A stretch of DNA of 64,000 nucleotides, taken from contig NZ_CP029425.2 in NCBI RefSeq assembly GCF_002278135.3, forward strand, positions 4,750,001-4,814,000, read 5' to 3'. Position 1 is the stretch's first letter. Every line of letters begins with the position of its first letter. Of the stretch, positions 35,915-44,722 are shown in pieces. The position numbers and the translations under genes are program-made. The notes beneath the pieces were generated by a model. That model ran no database searches and was not told the DNA's origin. It saw only the letters and a program-made list of their open reading frames with translations. Source of the stretch: Bradyrhizobium ottawaense. GTDB lineage: Bacteria; Pseudomonadota; Alphaproteobacteria; Rhizobiales; Xanthobacteraceae.

Positions 35915-37777
35915 ATGCTTGGGATCACCGACCTCTCCATCCGCCTCGCCGGACGCCTTCTGATTGACCAGAGTTCCGTGCAGATCACGCCGGGATCGCG
36001 CGTCGGCCTGGTCGGACGCAACGGCACCGGCAAGTCGACGCTGTTCAAGGTGATCCGCGGTGAGCTCGCGGCAGAGCACGGCTCGGTGACCCTGCCGCCG
36101 CGCTGGAGCGTCGGCAGCCTCGCCCAGGAAGCCCCGAACGGACCCGAAAGCCTGATCTCCGTCGTGCTCAAGGCCGACCTCGAACGCGACGCGCTGCTTC
36201 ACGAAGCCGAAAGCGCGACCGATCCGCACCGGATCGCCGAGATCCAGACCCGCCTGGTCGACATCGACGCGCATTCGGCGCCGAGCCGTGCCGCCGCGAT
36301 CCTCTCCGGCCTCGGCTTCTCCGCCGCCGATCAGCTCCGCCCCTGCGCCGAATTCTCCGGCGGCTGGCGCATGCGCGTCGCGCTCGCCGCGACGCTGTTC
36401 GCAGCCCCCGACCTGTTGCTGCTCGACGAGCCCACCAACTATCTCGACCTCGAGGGAACGTTGTGGCTGGAGGATCACCTCGCGCACTATCCGCGCACGG
36501 TGATCGTGATCAGCCACGACCGCGATCTCCTCGAAAGCTCGGTCGACCAGATCCTGCATCTGGAGCGCGGCAAGCTTACGCTCTACAAGGGCACCTATTC
36601 CTCGTTCGAGGAGCAGCGCGCCGCGCGCGAGCTGCTCGATGCCAAGGCCGTCAAGCGCCAGGAGGCCGAGCGCGCCCGCCTGCAGGCCTTCGTCGACCGC
36701 TTCAAGGCCAAGGCTTCGAAAGCCCGCCAGGCACAGTCTCGCGTGAAAATGCTGGAGCGGCTGAAGCCGATCACGGCGCTGGTCACCGAGGACGTGCGCG
36801 AGATCAGCTTTCCGGCGCCGGAGAAGATCCTGTCGCCGCCGATCATCGCCGTGGACAACGCTTCCGTCGGCTACGATCCGGCGGCGCCCGTGCTCGGCCG
36901 CGTCACCTTGCGCATCGACAATGACGACCGCATTGCGCTGCTGGGTGCCAACGGCAACGGCAAGTCGACGCTGGTCAAGCTGCTCGCCGGAAGGCTTGCG
37001 CCGTTCTCCGGCAAGGTGACGCGCGCGGACAAGCTGTCGATCGCCTATTTTGCGCAGCACCAGCTCGACGAGCTCAACGTGGACGCGTCCGCCTATGACC
37101 ACGTCCGCAAGCTGATGGGCGACGCGCCCGAAGCAAAGGTGCGCGCGCGCGCCGGCGCGATCGGCTTCTCCGGCAAGGCAGCCGACACCAAGGTGGCCAA
37201 ACTGTCGGGCGGCGAGAAGGCGCGGCTGCTGCTCGGCCTTGCGACCTTCTTCGGCCCCAACATGATCATCCTGGACGAGCCGACCAACCATCTCGACATC
37301 GACAGCCGCGCCGCGCTTGCCGAAGCCATCAACGAATTCCCCGGCGCCGTCATCATGGTCTCGCACGATCGCTACCTGATCGAAGCCTGCGCCGACCGGC
37401 TCTGGATCGTCGCCGACCGCACCGTCACCAATTACGACGGCGACCTCGACGAATATCGCCGCCTGGTGCTGTCCGCGCGCAACGGCGAGCCGGCACCGCG
37501 CGAGCGCAGTGTGCCAAGCGAAAAGCCGCAGCGCGCGCGGCCCGACAATCGCGGCTCGCTGAAGAAGCGCATCACCGAGGCCGAAGCCGAGATCGCCCGC
37601 GTCAGCGACATCATCACCAAGATCGACACGGCCCTCGCTTTGCCCGACATTTTTACGCGCGATCCCAAGCAGGCCGCGCAGCTGTCAAAGGCGCGCGCCA
37701 ATGCCGCCGATGCGCTGGCGCGCGCGGAGGAGCAGTGGCTCGAGGCGAGCACGCAGTTCGACGAAGCGGCGGGCTGA
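35915..37777 (+). CDS. ABC-F ATPase (YheS/Uup-like)
   Basis: This cytoplasmic protein of 620 residues has two ABC domains and no membrane part, as in ABC-F ribosome-associated factors. Walker A motifs are GRNGTGKST and GANGNGKST. Signature motifs are FSGGWRMRVALA and LSGGEKARLLLG, and the Walker B/DEPTN motifs are LLDEPTNYLD and ILDEPTNHLD. A linker near 240-310 holds charged helices, and the C-terminal tail forms a coiled coil (ITEAEAEIARVSDIITKID). These proteins resolve stalled ribosomes or protect against translation inhibitors. Which member this is cannot be settled here. Confidence 0.95.
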   Translation: MLGITDLSIRLAGRLLIDQSSVQITPGSRVGLVGRNGTGKSTLFKVIRGELAAEHGSVTLPPRWSVGSLAQEAPNGPESLISVVLKADLERDALLHEAESATDPHRIAEIQTRLVDIDAHSAPSRAAAILSGLGFSAADQLRPCAEFSGGWRMRVALAATLFAAPDLLLLDEPTNYLDLEGTLWLEDHLAHYPRTVIVISHDRDLLESSVDQILHLERGKLTLYKGTYSSFEEQRAARELLDAKAVKRQEAERARLQAFVDRFKAKASKARQAQSRVKMLERLKPITALVTEDVREISFPAPEKILSPPIIAVDNASVGYDPAAPVLGRVTLRIDNDDRIALLGANGNGKSTLVKLLAGRLAPFSGKVTRADKLSIAYFAQHQLDELNVDASAYDHVRKLMGDAPEAKVRARAGAIGFSGKAADTKVAKLSGGEKARLLLGLATFFGPNMIILDEPTNHLDIDSRAALAEAINEFPGAVIMVSHDRYLIEACADRLWIVADRTVTNYDGDLDEYRRLVLSARNGEPAPRERSVPSEKPQRARPDNRGSLKKRITEAEAEIARVSDIITKIDTALALPDIFTRDPKQAAQLSKARANAADALARAEEQWLEASTQFDEAAG

Positions 37778-37869
37778 ATCCAAATCTGGAAAACAACCCC
37801 ATGCACAGGAGCGGTAGTTAATCACCCTGCCTTAGTGGCTCACCAAGCTACTCTCATGGGATTGTCCGC

Positions 37870-38838
37870 TCAGTCCGCGAACTGCCCGGCCGCCTTGATG
37901 ATCGGGGCCCAGCGGTCGACTTCGCTCGTCAGCATCGCGCCCAGCGCCTCGGGCGTCGCCTTGTCCTGCGGCACGGGCTCGGTGTTGATGTCGTTGAACC
38001 GGGCGATCAGCGCCGGATCCTTGAGCGCCGTCTGCAGCGCGGCCGTCAGCTTCTGCACGACCGCGGGCGGAGTGCCCTTGGGAGCATAGAGGCCATGCCA
38101 GACGCCGAGCTCGAATCCCTTGAGGCCCGCCTCATCGGCCGTCGGCAGATCGGGCAGACTCTTCAGCCGCTCCTTTGTTGTGATCGCATAGGCCTTGACC
38201 TGCTTGGCCGTGATCGGCCCGGTGGTGTTGGTCGCCTGGTCGCAGGTGAGATCGATCTGCTTGCCGAGCAGATCGTTCATGATCGGACCGTTGCCCTTGT
38301 AAGGCACCGTGGTGAGCTGCTTCTGGATCGCCGTCATGAACAGCATGCCGCAGAGATGCGATGCCGCACCTAACCCGGCATTGGCGTAAGTCAGCTTGTC
38401 GCCCTGCTGCTGGGCGTAGGCGACCAATTCCTTGAGCGTGTTGGCCGGAAAATCCGGACGCGCAATGATGGTCATCGGTGCATTGGTCACGAGGCCGATC
38501 GGCGCAAACGCCGTCTTCGTGTCATAGCTGAGATTGCGATACAGCGTCGCGGCGGTCGAGATGCCGACGTGATGGATCAGCAGCGTGTAGCCGTCGGGCT
38601 GGGCGCGCGCGGCGCGGGTCGTGCCGATGGTGCCGCCGGCGCCGGTCGCGTTCTCGACGACGATTTGCTGTCCCAGCGACTTCCCCATACCTGCGGCCGT
38701 CAGGCGCGCGATGGTGTCGGTCGGCCCGCCCGCCGCGAATGGAACCAGCATGGTGATGGGCCTCGTCGGATAGTCCTGGGCAACGGCCGCGCCGAGCGGC
38801 AGAAGCAGAGCCGATACGAGGGCAATCGAGAACCGCAT
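37870..38838 (-). CDS. Bug/TctC-family periplasmic binding protein
   Basis: The ATG at 38838, with GGAGGAG just before it, gives 322 residues; codons further upstream are non-family. A signal peptide covers about 1-21 (ALLLPLGAAVAQ). The body starts DYPTRPITMLVPFAAGGPTDTIAR, the Bug hallmark, and continues with HVGISTAATLYRN. These proteins bind carboxylates for tripartite TctABC uptake or act as orphan sensors. No TctA or TctB gene is adjacent, so it may be an orphan. Confidence 0.93.
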   Translation of the reverse strand: MRFSIALVSALLLPLGAAVAQDYPTRPITMLVPFAAGGPTDTIARLTAAGMGKSLGQQIVVENATGAGGTIGTTRAARAQPDGYTLLIHHVGISTAATLYRNLSYDTKTAFAPIGLVTNAPMTIIARPDFPANTLKELVAYAQQQGDKLTYANAGLGAASHLCGMLFMTAIQKQLTTVPYKGNGPIMNDLLGKQIDLTCDQATNTTGPITAKQVKAYAITTKERLKSLPDLPTADEAGLKGFELGVWHGLYAPKGTPPAVVQKLTAALQTALKDPALIARFNDINTEPVPQDKATPEALGAMLTSEVDRWAPIIKAAGQFAD

Positions 38839-38999
38839 AGTCTCCTCCAGATTTTTATTGCTCCATATGAGCGCATTCCTGGCCGCAAGACCATCAGGAA
38901 AGCGACCCATCAGAAGCGTGCAGCAATTGTTCGGCCGCAGCGGCGTTCCGGGAACATGTCGCGAAGAGCTGCCCGTCAATTCCGCCTGCTCGCCGTGCG

Positions 39000-39470
39000 C
39001 TAGGTCTGGCTCTCTGTCTCGCTCTCGAGCCTCGTTCGCAGGTCCGCGACGATGCGATGAACGGTTTGCAGGTCCTTGACCGGAAGCCCCTCCGAAAGGC
39101 CGTTGACCCACGGCGCCTGCAAAGCCATGGCGGCATCGAAAGCATGCCGCCCCTTGTCGGTCAGGACGACAAGCTGCGCTCGGCGGTGATGCGGATTGGC
39201 CTCGAAAGCAACGAGGCCTTCCGCGTGCAGATCATTGACGATCCGCTGCACGTTCTGGCGATTGGCACCCAGATCGCGGGCAAGCCAAGCCACCGGCTGG
39301 GGGCGCTCCGCATGCACGATGGCGCCGAGAATCTGCCAGCGAGCGCTCGTGAGCCCGAGCCGGGCCACCAAGCGGTCCCCTGCGGTCAGGAGCAGGCTGT
39401 TCAGCCGGAACAGGTCAAGCACGAGGTTCGACAGAGCATCACCGGCCGGCGTTCGCAAGGATTTCGGCAT
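39000..39470 (-). CDS. MarR-family transcriptional regulator
   Basis: This 156-residue winged-helix regulator has LTSARWQILGAIVHAERPQPVAWLARDLGANRQNVQRIVNDL (recognition helix) near 40-80 and the wing FEANPHHRRAQLVVLTDKG. It is divergent from the monooxygenase-like gene, with a perfect palindrome between. Its 3' end points at the Bug-family gene. It probably represses the adjacent operon until a small ligand binds. Confidence 0.93.
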   Translation of the reverse strand: MPKSLRTPAGDALSNLVLDLFRLNSLLLTAGDRLVARLGLTSARWQILGAIVHAERPQPVAWLARDLGANRQNVQRIVNDLHAEGLVAFEANPHHRRAQLVVLTDKGRHAFDAAMALQAPWVNGLSEGLPVKDLQTVHRIVADLRTRLESETESQT

Positions 39471-39489
39471 CCGTCACCATAAACTGTTA

Positions 39490-39507
39490 TTGACATCATG
39501 ATGTCAA
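39490..39507. promoter_or_regulatory. Probable MarR operator
   Basis: TTGACATCATGATGTCAA is a perfect 18-bp palindrome 20 bases from the regulator's start. A partial copy (ATTGACACCATAT) lies at about 39532-39544, nearer the divergent monooxygenase-like gene. Autoregulation of both sides is likely. Confidence 0.75.
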
Positions 39508-39567
39508 GTAATTACTTACGTATAGTACCACATTGACACCATATTGCCATATCGAACGGAGCCTGCC

Positions 39568-39936
39568 ATGGCGCACCTACGCCCTCTGGACCCTAACTTT
39601 CCCATTGAACGTCAGCTTGGCATCGACACCAGCCCCGCAGTGCTGGTGAATGTGTTCACGCTCGACAAGACCGACGAGCAGAGCTTCCTCCAGGTTTGGC
39701 AGGACGATGCAGCCTTCATGAAGCGGCAGCCGGGCTTCATTGCCACCCAGCTTCACCGCGCAATCGGCGATAGTCCGACATATCTGAACTATGCCGTCTG
39801 GGAATCGACTGCCCACTTCCGGGCCGCGTTCACACATCCTGAGTTCAGATCGAAGATCGCAGCCTATCCCTCCTCCGCCGTCGCCTCTCCGCACCTGTTC
39901 GAGAAGGTCGCCGTGCCCGGCATCTGCGTCGCGTAG
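39568..39936 (+). CDS. Antibiotic-biosynthesis-monooxygenase-fold protein (ABM)
   Basis: This 122-residue protein shows the ABM/dimeric alpha-beta barrel pattern: VLVNVFTLDKTDEQSFLQVWQDDAAFMKRQPGFIATQLHRA, then YLNYAVWESTAHFRAAFTHPEF. Family members oxidise small aromatics, degrade haem, or act as detoxifying enzymes. The ATG at 39568 is chosen over an in-frame GTG-type codon at 39544 because it gives the clean family start. It is first of two genes controlled by the divergent MarR regulator. Confidence 0.88.
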   Translation: MAHLRPLDPNFPIERQLGIDTSPAVLVNVFTLDKTDEQSFLQVWQDDAAFMKRQPGFIATQLHRAIGDSPTYLNYAVWESTAHFRAAFTHPEFRSKIAAYPSSAVASPHLFEKVAVPGICVA

Positions 39937-39962
39937 CTCGCCTTAAAGAACAGCAGGACCCG

Positions 39963-40436
39963 ATGACCAAGATCATTCATCCCGTCGCGGGCGTGGTCGC
40001 GCTGACGACCATTGCGACCTTCTGGCTTTCCACGGCTCTCTCCGAGCTATTCGCGTCACACGCGAGCGTAACCCTGGTGAAGACAGCCATCCCCTGGGGC
40101 TTCCTGTTGCTGGTTCCGGCGCTGGCGGTGACGGGAGGTTCGGGTTTCTTTCTGGCAAAGGGACGGCGCGCTGGCCTGATCGGCGCGAAGATCAAGCGCA
40201 TGCCGTTCATCGCGGGCAACGGCATCCTCGTTCTCATTCCCGCCGCCTTGTTTCTTGCCTCCAAGGCAAACGCCGCGGAGTTCGACACCACGTTCTACAC
40301 AGTGCAGACTCTCGAATTGTTTGCCGGCGCGACGAACATCGGTCTTCTCGGCCTCAATATGCGTGACGGCTTCAAGATGAAGGGCCGCTTGCGCGCTCCC
40401 CAACCCGATCGCTTCGACACCAAGCCGATGCTCTGA
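39963..40436 (+). CDS. Hypothetical membrane protein
   Basis: This 157-residue protein has about four transmembrane segments (near 5-25, 45-62, 80-100 and 120-135). A cytoplasmic loop KGRRAGLIGAKIKRM and a basic tail GRLRAPQPDRFDTKPML put both ends inside. It follows the monooxygenase-like gene by 26 bases and is probably cotranscribed. I recognise no named family. Confidence 0.8.
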   Translation: MTKIIHPVAGVVALTTIATFWLSTALSELFASHASVTLVKTAIPWGFLLLVPALAVTGGSGFFLAKGRRAGLIGAKIKRMPFIAGNGILVLIPAALFLASKANAAEFDTTFYTVQTLELFAGATNIGLLGLNMRDGFKMKGRLRAPQPDRFDTKPML

Positions 40437-40601
40437 GGTTCGCGCGCGAAGCGGACTTCCGATCGGGGCCGCCCACGCTCGCCCGTGTCCTTCAGAAGCA
40501 CGGCATCGATGGCGTCATTTGAGCGGACGGCGATCTATGGAGCAGTACAATAACTTCTCCGATGCGCGCAGCCGATCCGTTGTGGTGCCGGCGATCCGCG
40601 C

Positions 40602-41126
40602 TTACGCGTGCTTCTTCGGCTTTGGCTTGGTCGCCCTCGGCACCGGTTGCGGATCGGGGTTGCCCTCGATTGACGACAGACGTCCAGCCGTGAACGTGTA
40701 GATGCCGGCGCGCGGTCCCGTGGCCCAGGTGACGACGGCAACGCGGCGGCCGACGGCATCATTGGAGAGATTGACGTTCGATGGCGCGCCGATGCCGCGC
40801 ACCACGTCGCATTCGGTGTGGCCGAGCGCGACCGTGCCGCCCGTCGGCGCCGGTGCCGTCGTCGATGCATTGGCATCGGCCGGCCCGGGAGGCGGCGCCA
40901 TGCCGGGACAGCCGCCGTCGGCGCTGACGAGATCCTCAGCTCCGACCGCCTTGTCGGGGGTCAGCGGCGGGGATTCGATCGAGATGTTCTTGATGAAGAG
41001 ACGGCTGGGCGTGTTGAACCATTGTGCGTCCTTGGACAGCAGATCGGTCCCCGAGCAGCCCGCGACCAGCGGTGCTACGGCAGCCAACGCAACTATGAGC
41101 GACTTGGGAAGCTTTTGATGTCGCAC
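40602..41126 (-). CDS. Lipoprotein of unknown function
   Basis: It has 174 residues with a lipobox LVAGC at about 20-24, so it is probably anchored to the membrane. A charged Pro/Thr-rich middle (APPPGPADANASTTAPAPT) is followed by a folded end containing LGHTECDVVRGIGAPSNV and VAVVTWATGPRAGIYTFTAGRL, resembling small SmpA/OmlA-type outer-membrane lipoproteins. The tail is Lys/Pro-rich. It stands alone between other genes. That resemblance is a guess. Confidence 0.75.
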   Translation of the reverse strand: MRHQKLPKSLIVALAAVAPLVAGCSGTDLLSKDAQWFNTPSRLFIKNISIESPPLTPDKAVGAEDLVSADGGCPGMAPPPGPADANASTTAPAPTGGTVALGHTECDVVRGIGAPSNVNLSNDAVGRRVAVVTWATGPRAGIYTFTAGRLSSIEGNPDPQPVPRATKPKPKKHA

Positions 41127-41253
41127 GATAAACCAAATTCCCCGCGTGAAGGACCAGCCCTAAGCGATTGTCCCAACATCACTTTGCGGCACGAAGGTGA
41201 CAAAAGCCAGCATCGCCCGAAAAGTGCAAATTATCATTAATTGCGAAGGACCC

Positions 41254-41706
41254 CTAATTCCGACGCTGCCATCGGCCCCGCTCGTCGGCCTGCCAATAGG
41301 TGACATCAAATCCCCGCTCCTTGCAATCCGTCCAGGCGCTGCGGGCGAGCGCGAGTGCGTCCGGATCGTCGCCGTTGAACAGCAGCACCATTCGCGCATA
41401 GCCCTGCGCGTCCTGCGGCAGGGCGGCATTGTCGACCAGGAAGCGGACATGGGCGCCGTTGGGATTGCCCTCCTCGATCGCCAGCACGATCGGCTGATCG
41501 GCGGCATCGTTCACGCGCCATGTCGCGTGCGGCAGGAAGGAATCGTCGCGATAGGTCCATAGATGCGCGTCGAGCGCATCGGCGCGCTCTTCCGAGGTCG
41601 ACTGCACCACGACGCGCCAGCCGCGCTCGAGCGATTTCTCGAGAAGCGGCGGCAACACGTTCTCCACCGTCATGTTTTGCAGATGATAGAACAGGACTTC
41701 GGTCAT
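41254..41706 (-). CDS. holC: DNA polymerase III chi subunit
   Basis: This 150-residue chi subunit links the clamp loader to SSB. EVLFYHLQNMTVENVLPPLLEKSLERGWRVVVQ and DDSFLPHATW are typical, as is VLLFNGDDPDALALAR later. The start ATG at 41706 lies six bases from the end of pepA, so the two are cotranscribed (pepA first). This pepA-holC pairing is common in proteobacteria. Confidence 0.95.
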   Translation of the reverse strand: MTEVLFYHLQNMTVENVLPPLLEKSLERGWRVVVQSTSEERADALDAHLWTYRDDSFLPHATWRVNDAADQPIVLAIEEGNPNGAHVRFLVDNAALPQDAQGYARMVLLFNGDDPDALALARSAWTDCKERGFDVTYWQADERGRWQRRN

Positions 41707-41712
41707 CTCAGG

Positions 41713-43212
41713 TCATTTGCGCTCGTAATGGTCGGCGACCAGGCGATCGAGCAGGCGGACGCCATAGCCGCTTGCCCAGCTCTGGTTGATGTCGGTCTTC
41801 GGCGCGCCCATGGCGGTGCCGGCGATGTCGAGATGGGCCCAGGGCGTGCCGTCGACGAAACGCTGCAGGAACTGCGCCGCGGTGATCGAGCCGCCATGGC
41901 GGCCGCCGGTGTTCTTCATGTCAGCGAACTGGGAATCGATCAGCTTGTCGTATTCGGGACCGAGCGGCATGCGCCAGACCTTGTCCCCGCTCTCGATGCC
42001 GGCCGCCAGCAGGCGTTCGGCGAGTTCGTCATTGTTGGAGAACATGCCGGCGTGCTCGGTGCCGAGCGCGACCACGACCGCACCGGTCAGCGTCGCCAGA
42101 TCCACCATGAATTTCGGCTTCACCTTCTTGGCGACGTACCAGAGCACGTCGGCCAGCACGAGCCGGCCCTCCGCGTCGGTGTTGATGATCTCGATGGTCT
42201 GGCCCGACATCGAGGTCACGATGTCGCCCGGCCGCTGCGCGTTGCCGTCGGGCATGTTCTCGACGAGGCCGATGGCGCCGACCACGTTGACCTTGGCCTT
42301 GCGCGCGGCAAGCGCGTGCATCAGGCCGACGACGCAGGCCGCGCCCCCCATGTCGCCCTTCATATCCTCCATGCTGCCGGCCGGCTTGATCGAGATGCCG
42401 CCGGTGTCGAAGCAGACGCCCTTGCCGACGAAGCTCACCGGCGCCTCGCCCTTCTTGCCGCCGTCCCAGCGCATGATCACGGTGCGGCTCGGCCGCGCCG
42501 AGCCCTGGCCGACGCCGAGCAGCGCGCCCATGCCGAGCTTCTGCATCGCCTTGACGTCGAGCACCTCGACCTTGACGCCGAGCTTGCGGAGCTGACTGGC
42601 GCGGCGCGCGAATTCCTCGGGGAAGAGCACGTTCGGCGGTTCGTTGACGAGATCGCGCGCGATGATCACGCCGTCGACGACGTGGCCGGCCGAGGCAAAC
42701 GCCTTCTTCGCGGCAGCGGCATCGCCGACAGCAAGCGTGATGTCGGCGCGCGAACCGCCCTCCTCGCCGTCCTTCTTCTTGGTCTTGTAGCGGTCGAACT
42801 TGTAGGCGCGCAGGCGCAGGCCCGAGGCGATCGCAACCGCCTGCTCGCTCGTCATGGCACCACTTGGCAGTTCCGCCATGATGGTCATGGCGGCCGCCCC
42901 GGCGGCAAGCTTGCCCGCCGCCACACCGCCGAATTTGAGGAAATCGTTCGCCTTCAGGCCGGCCGCCTTGCCGGCGCCGATCACGAGCAGACGGGTGGCC
43001 TTCACTCCTTCCGGCGCCAGGATGTCGAGCGCAGCTCCGGTCTTGCCCTTGAAGGCGGCGGCGATGGCCGCACGCTTCACGAGTTCGATAGCGCCGCCCA
43101 GGGCTTTGGCCGTCGCCGGACCGACCTTCAGACTGTCGTCGCAAAACACGACCAGGATGCCACGGGCGGCGGCAGACAACGGGACAAAGCCGACCTTGAT
43201 GGCATCGGACAT
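41713..43212 (-). CDS. pepA: Leucyl aminopeptidase (M17)
   Basis: The enzyme removes N-terminal residues using two metal ions. The ATG at 43212 (MSDAIKVGF) gives 499 residues; another start five codons up is possible. Metal and catalytic residues are visible in [20 protein letters not shown] (Lys and Asp), MKGDMGGAA and [12 protein letters not shown]. The N-terminal macro-like domain is less conserved. It is upstream of holC. The divergent start of lptF lies 340 bases away. Confidence 0.96.
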   Translation of the reverse strand: MSDAIKVGFVPLSAAARGILVVFCDDSLKVGPATAKALGGAIELVKRAAIAAAFKGKTGAALDILAPEGVKATRLLVIGAGKAAGLKANDFLKFGGVAAGKLAAGAAAMTIMAELPSGAMTSEQAVAIASGLRLRAYKFDRYKTKKKDGEEGGSRADITLAVGDAAAAKKAFASAGHVVDGVIIARDLVNEPPNVLFPEEFARRASQLRKLGVKVEVLDVKAMQKLGMGALLGVGQGSARPSRTVIMRWDGGKKGEAPVSFVGKGVCFDTGGISIKPAGSMEDMKGDMGGAACVVGLMHALAARKAKVNVVGAIGLVENMPDGNAQRPGDIVTSMSGQTIEIINTDAEGRLVLADVLWYVAKKVKPKFMVDLATLTGAVVVALGTEHAGMFSNNDELAERLLAAGIESGDKVWRMPLGPEYDKLIDSQFADMKNTGGRHGGSITAAQFLQRFVDGTPWAHLDIAGTAMGAPKTDINQSWASGYGVRLLDRLVADHYERK

Positions 43213-43552
43213 GGGTAACTCCTTCAAAAATCTTGGTCTTTTTGCTGGTCACGGTTCCTGGCCAGGGCCGGACCTGAACGGCGATTCACTAAGCCTCCCG
43301 CACTATGGGCCAGCGCCCCGGCAGATGCCAAGCACCCCCCGTGGCCTCAAGGCCACAACGAGGGAAATATTAACCATATTATGAGGGTGCCACGGGGCAG
43401 CCATTTTGTTGACGGATCAAAGGGATGGTAGTGAGAGAGTGAGCTGGCGGAAGAGGCGCTCGCCAACCTTGGGGATCCCCCGATCGGGGATTGGTTGGAC
43501 AGCGGAGTTTCGGGCCGACATTGGGGACTTGGTGGGATTCGTGCGGTAGCGC
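43213..43552. promoter_or_regulatory. Divergent intergenic region pepA/lptF with palindromes
   Basis: GGGGATCCCC at 43471-43480 and CCCCGATCGGGG at 43478-43489 are perfect palindromes that share three bases, lying about 65-80 bases before lptF. TTAACCAT at 43371-43378 resembles a CtrA half-site. No coding frame is convincing. Confidence 0.45.
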
Positions 43553-44722
43553 ATGGGGTCGATCGATAGGTATATCTTCCGCACGACGCTGGCGTCGTTT
43601 GCGCTGATCCTGGTCAGCCTCACCGGCGTGATCTGGATTACGCAGGCGTTGCGCGGCATCGACCTGATGACGAGCCAGGGACAGACCATCCTCACCTTCC
43701 TGGGCATCACCAGCCTCGTCGTGCCGGCCCTGGTCCTGATCATCTCGCCGATCGCGCTGATGATCGCGATCTCGCACACGCTGAACAAGCTCGCGACCGA
43801 TTCCGAGATCATCGTGATGAATGCCGCCGGCCTGTCGCCGTTCCGGCTGTTCTATCCGTTCTTCTACGCCACCTGCGTGGTGGCGCTGCTGGTTGCCTTC
43901 ATCGCGGCCTATCTCGCCCCCGACGGCATGCGGCGGATCAAGCAGTGGGATGCCGAGATCACCGCGGACGTGCTCACCAACATCCTGCAGCCCGGCCGCT
44001 TCGCCCAGCTCGACAAGAACCTCACGATCCGGATTCGCGAACGCCAGCCCGGCGGCATCCTTGCCGGCATCTTCATCGACGACCGCCGCGATCCCAACGA
44101 GCGCGTCTCGATCGTCGCCGAGCACGGCGAGGTCGTGAAGAACGAGACCGGCTCGTTCCTGGTGTTGGAGACCGGCAATCTCCAGCGCTTCGAGGCGGGC
44201 AAGCGCGATCCCGCGCTGGTGGCGTTCGGCCGCTACGGCTTCGACATGTCGAAGTTCTCCAACCAGGGCCGCGACGTCACCCTCGGCATCCGCGAGCGCT
44301 ATCTCTGGGAGCTGCTCGCGCCGTCCGACAACGACCCCGTCTACAAGCAGATTCCCGGCCAGTTCCGCTCGGCCCTGCATGACAGCCTGCTCGCGCCGAT
44401 CTATCCCTTCGCCTTCGCCGTGCTGACCTTCGCCTTCCTCGGTGCGCCCCGCACCACCCGCCAGAGCCGTAATTTCTCGATCGGCACTTCGGTCGTTGCG
44501 GTGTTCGGCCTGCGCATGGCCGGCTTTGCCTGCTCGGTCATGGCGGTGAAGTCGCCGAGCCCGGTGCTGGTGCAATATGCGATGGTCATGGGCGCCATCG
44601 GCGTCGGGCTGTGGATGATCATCCGCGGCGTCGTGGTCGAGCCGCCCCCTGGCCTCATGGAGGCCATCAACAGGTCGAACGCGCGCATCGCGCAGCTGTT
44701 CGGACGGCCAGCCACCGCATGA
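43553..44722 (+). CDS. lptF: LPS export permease LptF
   Basis: LptF is one of two membrane permeases that extract lipopolysaccharide with LptB. It has 389 residues with about six transmembrane segments and a central periplasmic beta-jellyroll domain (about 140-270: EITADVLTNILQPGRFAQLDKNLTIRI). The opening DRYIFRTTLASFALILVSLTGVIWITQ is characteristic. The stop overlaps the lptG start by four bases (ATGA). It begins a six-gene run of outer-membrane and maturation genes. Confidence 0.95.
   Translation: MGSIDRYIFRTTLASFALILVSLTGVIWITQALRGIDLMTSQGQTILTFLGITSLVVPALVLIISPIALMIAISHTLNKLATDSEIIVMNAAGLSPFRLFYPFFYATCVVALLVAFIAAYLAPDGMRRIKQWDAEITADVLTNILQPGRFAQLDKNLTIRIRERQPGGILAGIFIDDRRDPNERVSIVAEHGEVVKNETGSFLVLETGNLQRFEAGKRDPALVAFGRYGFDMSKFSNQGRDVTLGIRERYLWELLAPSDNDPVYKQIPGQFRSALHDSLLAPIYPFAFAVLTFAFLGAPRTTRQSRNFSIGTSVVAVFGLRMAGFACSVMAVKSPSPVLVQYAMVMGAIGVGLWMIIRGVVVEPPPGLMEAINRSNARIAQLFGRPATA

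Noticed and set aside
35849..37366. A 505-codon frame opposite the ABC-F gene
   Set aside because: It overlaps a gene with clear Walker motifs.
39502..39526. Sigma-70 promoter built on the TTGACA half of the MarR palindrome
   Set aside because: The best -10-like sequence (TATAGT at 39521) is 25 bases away, too far.
41563..43218. A 551-codon frame opposite pepA and holC
   Set aside because: Both opposite genes are certain, and the frame has a random composition.
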